Shown one piece after another: positions 5,041 through 9,604 of a stretch of DNA of 9,604 nucleotides (positions within the stretch are counted from its first letter, which is position 1; every line of letters begins with the position of its first letter). The position numbers and the translations under genes were made by a program. Below the pieces are notes generated by a model that saw only the letters and a list, made by a program, of their open reading frames with translations, ran no database searches and was not told the origin of the DNA. Origin of the DNA: Candidatus Peribacter sp. UBA2144 (GTDB lineage Bacteria; Patescibacteriota; Gracilibacteria; Peribacterales; Peribacteraceae); contig DCXE01000006.1 in the NCBI GenBank assembly GCA_002328295.1, positions 1 through 9,604 on the forward strand, in the 5' to 3' direction.

Positions 5041-6975
5041 TTGCCAAATCCCAACTCAGACACTAGAATCTTAAGTCCAATGGTAACCGATGTCATAGAT
5101 ATAGCGTCTGTTCTCGATCGCATTAGAAAAGAGAATAAAGAATTCAATCACACGCGAGTGGCGGAGGCTTTTGAGTTTGCAAAAGAGCTGTACGGAGAGG
5201 AAAGGCATAGAACCGGTCTTACTTATTTGGATTACGCTATCGGTGTACTTAATATCCTTCTTCCTTTTGAGCCTGACGAAGACACAATCATTGCTTGTAT
5301 CTTGCATCATGCGGTCTTCAAAGATGGCTTAACTCTTACGGAACTGGAGGAGCGCTTTGGCCCCACTGTAAGGTCGCTCATTAGCGGAGTACACTTGTTA
5401 TCCAGCATTGCACTGCATCAGAGTAAAGGTTCAATTGATGATCTTCGCTTGGTTCTTCTGAGTGTTTCTGATGACGTGCGAACAATTTTGATCACATTGT
5501 GCGACAGATGCCACTTATTGGACCATCATCATGGATTGGGAAAGGATCTGGCACGCACGATATCGAACGAGGTACTCAGGCTTTATGCACCTGTTGCGGC
5601 TCGACTTGGTATTTATAATCTTAAGCATGAACTCGAAAGAAGAGCTTTTCCGATTTGTTACCCTTCCGATGCTCAGCGAATTGAAGAGCAGTTACAGCAA
5701 ATTCGCGAACATAATGGAGACTTTTTATGGGAAACTACTGAATATCTTCAAAATTCTTTGAACTCGAATGACATTGAAGTTTTTATAGAGCACAGAGAAA
5801 AACGGCCATATAGTATTTTCCGTAAAATGTCGTCTAAGGGACTCTCTTCTGTTCAGGATGTTTATGATCTATATGCAATCAGAGTTGTTGTTAATTCAAC
5901 AGAAGATTGTTACAAAGCTTTGGGTTACATGCACAAGTTAGCGAGGCCTCTTCCACATAGGTTTAAGGATTTCATTTCTTTTCCAAAACCGAATGGATAC
6001 CAAAGTCTTCACACAACTTTGGCGCAATTGCCGGGCACTCCGCAAGATACTTTTATCGAAGTACAGATAAGAAACAGGAGAATGCATCGCGAAGCGAAGT
6101 TTGGTATTGCAGCGCATTGGAGTTATAAAGAATATGGCGCCACTCGCCATGCGCTTGAGCGAGCTCAGTTTAAAAAGATGCTCTCCATGCAGGAATCAAT
6201 CGGCGAGGAGGAGGAAAGTTCGACATTAGTTGATCACATTTATGTTCTTACTCCAAAAGGAGGAGTTGTAGAACTTCCTGAGGGAGCTACACCTTTGGAT
6301 TTCGCTTTTCAAGTTCATACTGATCTTGGGCTTGCATTCCACTCAGCCAAGATTAACGGTTCGATAGTTCCTCTTGACCATGAATTGGAGAACGGTGACG
6401 TAGTTGAAGTTGCTAAACACAAAACACCACGTCCATCTCCTCAATGGATGCAAATGCTAAAAATGTCTTCTTCCAGATCGAAGCTCAGGCGCCATCTTCA
6501 TTTGCAAAGAAGGGGAGAATTTATTACCAGGGGGCGCGAGTTAATGAATTCAGATCTGCAAAAACGCCGCCTCCCGATTTTGGATAGCGATCTGAGCATT
6601 CTTCGCATTTATAATGGAGAAGTATTACCTTTGACGAGGCGTGAAGACATTTTAGTGAAAGTTGGACAAGGTTCGCAGAATGCTGCATCCGTACTTCCGT
6701 ATCTGGAGGCGCTCAAAGGAAAAGAAAAGTTATTTGAAAAGAACGAACCCCGCAAGACTCCTCCTAAACAAGCGCTTAAGGGTAAAAAAGTCGAGTTGGA
6801 GGGTGGTCTTCCGATGCCTGTCAGATTTGCGAAAGGGTGTTCTCCGGATGAAGGGGAAAAAGTTGATATTATTGGAATCATTAATAGATCCGGCGAGGTT
6901 GTTATCCATAAAGATGGATGCAAAGTTGTCGGGCAGGCAAATCCAGACAAGATAATGAAAGCTTGGTGGAAGTAA
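5041..6975 (+). CDS. relA: RelA/SpoT homologue: (p)ppGpp synthetase with degenerate hydrolase domain
   Basis: Long RSH proteins make and often degrade the stringent-response alarmone (p)ppGpp. Domain order in this 644-residue protein is HD hydrolase (about 36-190), synthetase (about 240-365), TGS (about 398-458), helical linker and a zinc-finger/RIS-like end (about 590-643). The synthetase looks intact: R252, K254 and YSIFRKM, D276 in YDLYAIR, FKDFISFPKPNGYQSLHTT (Y320) and E340 in EVQIR, with AAHWSYKE. The hydrolase site does not: the first metal His is Y65, HD is H89-H90, the Glu-Asp pair after it is F93-K94, and only D155 in CDR remains. The zinc finger has GC (599-600) for the usual CC, with H623 and C627 kept, and no ACT domain follows. 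It is likely a synthetase-only enzyme. The TTG start is supported by AAGGA (5030-5034); ATG at 5080 is the alternative. Confidence 0.92.
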   Translation: MPNPNSDTRILSPMVTDVIDIASVLDRIRKENKEFNHTRVAEAFEFAKELYGEERHRTGLTYLDYAIGVLNILLPFEPDEDTIIACILHHAVFKDGLTLTELEERFGPTVRSLISGVHLLSSIALHQSKGSIDDLRLVLLSVSDDVRTILITLCDRCHLLDHHHGLGKDLARTISNEVLRLYAPVAARLGIYNLKHELERRAFPICYPSDAQRIEEQLQQIREHNGDFLWETTEYLQNSLNSNDIEVFIEHREKRPYSIFRKMSSKGLSSVQDVYDLYAIRVVVNSTEDCYKALGYMHKLARPLPHRFKDFISFPKPNGYQSLHTTLAQLPGTPQDTFIEVQIRNRRMHREAKFGIAAHWSYKEYGATRHALERAQFKKMLSMQESIGEEEESSTLVDHIYVLTPKGGVVELPEGATPLDFAFQVHTDLGLAFHSAKINGSIVPLDHELENGDVVEVAKHKTPRPSPQWMQMLKMSSSRSKLRRHLHLQRRGEFITRGRELMNSDLQKRRLPILDSDLSILRIYNGEVLPLTRREDILVKVGQGSQNAASVLPYLEALKGKEKLFEKNEPRKTPPKQALKGKKVELEGGLPMPVRFAKGCSPDEGEKVDIIGIINRSGEVVIHKDGCKVVGQANPDKIMKAWWK

Positions 6976-6982
6976 CCTCGCC

Positions 6983-7188
6983 CGACCTCACCCCCTAGCC
7001 CCCTCTCCTCATACGTTTATGAGCAACAGGTGTTTCTGGTTGTGGTTACAAAATAAATTGAGGAGGAGAGGGGGAACTATGCCTATGGCATAGCCCCCCT
7101 TCTCCTGTTGTGCATTAGTACAATTATTCAGCAAAACATTCAGTTGCCAATTGCATGGCAGGAGAAGGGGGACGGGGGGATGAGGTCG
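6983..7188. repeat. Three-hairpin palindromic element, copy 2 (expanded-loop form)
   Basis: This copy is inverted relative to the one at 4376-4489. Terminal repeats are CGACCTCA (6983-6990) and TGAGGTCG (7181-7188). The first hairpin has 12-bp arms CCCCCTCTCCTC / GAGGAGAGGGGG (6999-7010 with 7063-7074) around a 52-nt loop. The centre is a perfect CTATGCC-TAT-GGCATAG palindrome (7077-7093). The last hairpin has 13-bp arms CCCCCTTCTCCTG / CAGGAGAAGGGGG (7095-7107 with 7159-7171) around a 51-nt loop. The loops contain further small hairpins, for example CTCATA-CGTT-TATGAG (7008-7023). The element fills almost the whole space between the convergent relA and tig genes and touches the tig stop codon. 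No ordinary terminator is seen there, so it may act as one in both directions. Confidence 0.85.
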
Positions 7189-8469
7189 TCAGTCCAGCAT
7201 CATCTCGATCAACTTCTCAACTTTCTTTTGCCATTTAATCTGTTCCCATCCCTGCATGCCTTTTTTGTACATAGGTTTAATTCTTTCTTGTTCTTCCGGA
7301 GGAAGGGGGTTCAAGAAAGTTGTGACAGCTTCTTCGACTTCTTTATCGGTCAGATCAATTTCCTTAGATTCGGCAATTTGCTGAATTCCCATTCTCAAAG
7401 TCAGTCTGTCTTTTGCCTGATTGTCGAATTCAACCTTAAGTTCCTCTGGATTCTTACCGGCTTTCTTTAGCCATTCTCCAAAATCTAGATTCTGCTGTTT
7501 TAATTGCTGAGCAAAACTTTCGAAAAGATCGCGCGCCTCCTCCTCAATCAGCTCCGGTGCAAGCTCGACCTTGGTTGTCTCCCTAATTTTTTCAAAAAGC
7601 TCTGTTTCTCTTCGCTGACGATCTATTCTTTTTTCTTCCGCTTCCATTGACTCTTTTATTTTCTTCTTCAAGTCATCTGCCGACTCGGCGTCCATGTGCT
7701 CTTTGGCAAATTTATCGTCAAGCTCCGGTTTATCCACCTCTTCAACTTGGTTTATCTTCACATGGAATGTGACAGGTTTGTTCTGAAGGTGCTCGGCATG
7801 GTACTTTTCCGGGAATTTAAGAGTGAATGATTTATCTTGGCCCTTCTTTAGCCCCTTGAGCTCATCTTCAAAACCGGGAATAAGCATCTTTGATCCGATA
7901 ACAACCTGATGACCTTCGGTTTTCGTACCTTCTACTTCCTTCTTGTTCTCATCCTCTCCTCGGAAGTCCATAGTAACTTGATCACCATCTTTAGCTTCGC
8001 GATCTACTTCCTTGGTCTTCTTATGTTGATCAAGAATGTAACCAATAGCTCGATCCATTTCTTTATCGTCTATCTTCACTTCCTTTTTTTCAATTTTAAT
8101 CTTATCAGCTCCCTTAATACTCACTTCGGGATGTTCAACAAAAGTCAGTGACAGAGTAAGAGGTTCACGTGATTCGGCTTCGATCTTTGGCGGAATAATG
8201 GGCTTCAAATCATTCTCTTTCGCAAGTTTATTAATAGTCTCTGGCAAAAGTTCTCTGATGGTTTCTTCCATTAATTGATCGGGACTTACCTTATCCTTGA
8301 GCATATCCGCGGGTGCATTACCCGGACGAAATCCTTCAATTTTAACGTTAGAGCCGAGTTTCTTGAGCGCTTTCTCTTCAGCAGGCTTTACTTGAGCTTC
8401 TGTAAAGGAAACCGAGAAGGTAATTCGGCCGGCTTTGTCCTTCTTTGGTAGGGTGGAATCTTTGGGCAT
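7189..8469 (-). CDS. tig: Trigger factor, ribosome-associated chaperone
   Basis: Trigger factor binds near the ribosomal exit tunnel and shields nascent chains. All three domains are present in 426 residues, the normal length. The N-terminal ribosome-binding domain (about 12-118) has the signature loop GFRPGNAP (46-53). The FKBP-type prolyl isomerase domain (about 155-245) has GDQVTMDFRG, VVIGSKMLIPGFEDELKGLKKGQ and FTLKFPEKYHAEHLQNKPVTFHV. The helical C-terminal chaperone domain (246-426) includes ELAPELIEEEARDLFESFAQQL. The ATG is chosen because a stop codon lies in frame just upstream (TAA in the secF-tig gap). No Shine-Dalgarno sits at normal spacing; an AAGGAG occurs about 30 nt before the ATG, too far to serve. 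It lies 81 nt after secF on the same strand and is probably read with it. Its 3' end abuts the hairpin element. Confidence 0.96.
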   Translation of the reverse strand: MPKDSTLPKKDKAGRITFSVSFTEAQVKPAEEKALKKLGSNVKIEGFRPGNAPADMLKDKVSPDQLMEETIRELLPETINKLAKENDLKPIIPPKIEAESREPLTLSLTFVEHPEVSIKGADKIKIEKKEVKIDDKEMDRAIGYILDQHKKTKEVDREAKDGDQVTMDFRGEDENKKEVEGTKTEGHQVVIGSKMLIPGFEDELKGLKKGQDKSFTLKFPEKYHAEHLQNKPVTFHVKINQVEEVDKPELDDKFAKEHMDAESADDLKKKIKESMEAEEKRIDRQRRETELFEKIRETTKVELAPELIEEEARDLFESFAQQLKQQNLDFGEWLKKAGKNPEELKVEFDNQAKDRLTLRMGIQQIAESKEIDLTDKEVEEAVTTFLNPLPPEEQERIKPMYKKGMQGWEQIKWQKKVEKLIEMMLD

Positions 8470-8550
8470 AGTCTTGAGGGGAAATTAATTCTTCTTTTTC
8501 TCCTTCGGCTCGTCCGCTAAAGCAGACTCGCTCAGGACAGGCTTAACAAA

Positions 8551-9471
8551 TTAGGTTTTCTTCTTCCAATATACTAGCAGGGGTGTTGCCAGAAACAACG
8601 ATGAGTATGTTCCAATAATTGCTCCGACCATCAGCGTCAACACAAACCACTTAATACTTTCGGATCCAAGAATGAATAGTGCCGAAAGCATTATTAAAGT
8701 TGAGACTGAAGTGTTGATTGAACGTGTGACGCTTTGTTTTAGGCTTCGGTCGGCAACAATATAAAACTCTTCACCTCTATTCTGAGTTAAAAGGTTATCT
8801 CGAATACGATCAAAGATAACAATTGTGTCATTTACCGAGTAACCGAGGATGGTCAGAAGCGCTGTTACAAACAACGTATCGAATTCGAAAGATGTGAATT
8901 GGCTTAGGATTATAAAGATGCCAACTGTAATCAGAACATCGTGCAAAAGAGTAATTACAGCGATTAGTCCAAACCTCCAAGGACTTAATTTTCTTGGAAC
9001 CTTTCTAAATGCGAATGCTATGTATAGAACGATTGCGATCGAGGCAATTGTAAGTGCCCACAAAGATCTCTTCTTCAAACTTGCTCCAACTGTAGGTCCG
9101 ATGGTTGTGAATTGCAGCTCCTCAGTTTCACCCAAAGTTTCATTCATATGCGCTTGAAGTTGCAAGTGCTCAGGATTACTTAGATCTCTCATTCTAATTA
9201 GCATAGTGCTTCCTTTGGTTGCGGAAATTGAGAAGTTGCCTATTGAAGTCTTGGCTTCTTCCTCTTCCTGAGTGAATACGATTGAGCTTAATGTATTTGC
9301 GAGATCATCCTTGGTCGCGGAACTTGGGATTCGTATTTCCATCATGGTTCCTCCTGTGAAGTCGATCGACAAGTCAGGACCTGGATAGATTAGAAGTACT
9401 ATACTTACTCCAACCAAAGCTGCGGAAAGCATCAGAAAGTATTTTGCGGGGCGTATGAAGGAAAATTTCAT
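8551..9471 (-). CDS. secF: Protein translocase subunit SecF
   Basis: SecF, with SecD, uses the proton motive force to help late steps of Sec-dependent export. The 306-residue protein has the expected RND-like plan: TM1 (about 11-29), the DFTGGT motif (37-42), an extracytoplasmic domain (about 43-130) ending IGPTVGASLKKRS, and five more spans (about 136-155, 167-190, 197-219, 250-268, 274-300). The signature LGYSVNDTIVIFDRIRDN (209-226) and RSINTSVSTL (250-259) are present. It is a separate SecF and not a SecDF fusion. The upstream open frame ends 10 nt before its ATG, as expected if that gene is secD. No Shine-Dalgarno is visible, so reinitiation from the upstream gene is plausible. Confidence 0.95.
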   Translation of the reverse strand: MKFSFIRPAKYFLMLSAALVGVSIVLLIYPGPDLSIDFTGGTMMEIRIPSSATKDDLANTLSSIVFTQEEEEAKTSIGNFSISATKGSTMLIRMRDLSNPEHLQLQAHMNETLGETEELQFTTIGPTVGASLKKRSLWALTIASIAIVLYIAFAFRKVPRKLSPWRFGLIAVITLLHDVLITVGIFIILSQFTSFEFDTLFVTALLTILGYSVNDTIVIFDRIRDNLLTQNRGEEFYIVADRSLKQSVTRSINTSVSTLIMLSALFILGSESIKWFVLTLMVGAIIGTYSSLFLATPLLVYWKKKT

Positions 9472-9481
9472 GGAAAAATGG

Positions 9482-9604
9482 TTATTTAAGTGATTCGAGG
9501 TCAGAGATTAGCGGTTTTGTGAGCTTAATGCTAGATTCAGAGAGCTTTTTCTTGAGGGTCGGCCTGCCTGTTCCGCTTGGGAAAGGCCTGCCAGCCGTAG
9601 CCAT
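9482..9604 (-). CDS. 3' end of an upstream gene, possibly secD (cut by right edge)
   Basis: A minus-strand frame is open from the window edge to a TAA at 9482-9484, 10 nt before secF. Its last residues read RPTLKKKLSESSIKLTKPLISDLESLK. SecD genes commonly sit directly before secF, so position suggests a SecD tail. The 40 residues visible contain no SecD motif or membrane segment. A second frame is open to a TGA at 9537-9539 and ends FPKRNRQADPQEKAL; it is an equally possible terminus if the secD-secF gap is longer. The first frame is preferred only because of the operon-like spacing. Confidence 0.4.
   Translation of the reverse strand: MATAGRPFPSGTGRPTLKKKLSESSIKLTKPLISDLESLK
9561..9592 (+). 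repeat. Short direct repeat at right edge
   Basis: GGCCTGCC occurs at 9561-9568 and again at 9585-9592, 24 bp apart and followed by GGC/AGCC-rich sequence. The segment is more GC-rich than the adjoining sequence. It may be an edge of a longer dispersed repeat that continues outside the window. Confidence 0.4.

Noticed and set aside
4376..7188. A CRISPR array or a composite transposon
   Set aside because: There are two inverted palindromic elements, not regularly spaced repeats with spacers, and the genes between them are housekeeping genes with no transposase.
7108..7470. A plus-strand frame of 120 residues starting in the repeat and running across the 3' end of tig
   Set aside because: It lies opposite trigger factor coding sequence and has no recognisable domain.
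8470..8550. A small hairpin GTCCGCT-AA-AGCAGAC (8512-8527) in the secF-tig gap as a terminator or dispersed repeat
   Set aside because: It has a mismatch and a 2-nt loop and is not followed by a T-run on either strand; too weak to call.
1..9604. Recoding of UGA as glycine, as in Gracilibacteria or Absconditabacteria
   Set aside because: UGA ends the LCP and tig genes at natural family ends, and no in-frame UGA is needed in any protein.
1..9604. tRNA or rRNA genes
   Set aside because: No cloverleaf with a TTC-arm motif and no rRNA segment was seen on either strand.

Overview
The window looks like a housekeeping stretch of a small-genome bacterium of moderate GC, using the standard bacterial code: TAA, TAG and TGA all end genes here. 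A Candidate Phyla Radiation (Patescibacteria) lineage, for example Peregrinibacteria-like, would fit the terse neighbourhood, the scarcity of Shine-Dalgarno sequences and the divergent versions of universal proteins. That placement is an inference from style; the sequence does not prove it.

Layout, left to right. (1) The minus-strand 5' part of a lexA-type SOS repressor gene runs off the left edge. Upstream of it are a sigma70-like promoter whose 17-bp spacer is filled by a palindrome, and a hairpin that covers the ribosome binding site. (2) A second minus-strand block reads rplJ (L10), rplL (L7/L12), an LCP-family cell-wall ligase and a polytopic membrane protein. It is preceded by an L10-leader-type attenuator with its own promoter. 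(3) A plus-strand pair follows, dtd (D-aminoacyl-tRNA deacylase) and a long RelA/SpoT homologue. (4) A third minus-strand block holds trigger factor (tig), secF and the 3' end of an upstream gene cut by the right edge, which may be secD.

Two copies of one multi-hairpin repeat lie in opposite orientation at 4376-4489 and 6983-7188 and bracket the dtd-relA pair. Each has GACCTCA-type terminal inverted repeats, two long GC-rich hairpins (C5TCTCCTC and C5TTCTCCTG arms) and a small central palindrome. The right copy carries about 50 nt in each hairpin loop where the left copy has 4 nt. The only gene-free stretch over 300 bases, 4134-4505, is filled by the L10 leader, its promoter and the left copy; about 50 bases between them (4324-4375) show nothing I can name.

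Functionally the genes cover ribosome stalk assembly (L10, L7/L12), nascent-chain handling and export (trigger factor, SecF), aminoacyl-tRNA quality control (DTD), stringent response (Rel), envelope assembly (LCP and membrane protein) and the SOS response (LexA). I see no new multi-gene defence or mobile system. The points most worth a second look are the paired hairpin elements, the Rel protein with a degenerate hydrolase site and no ACT domain, the 70-residue charged tail on L10, and the two layers of apparent control at lexA.
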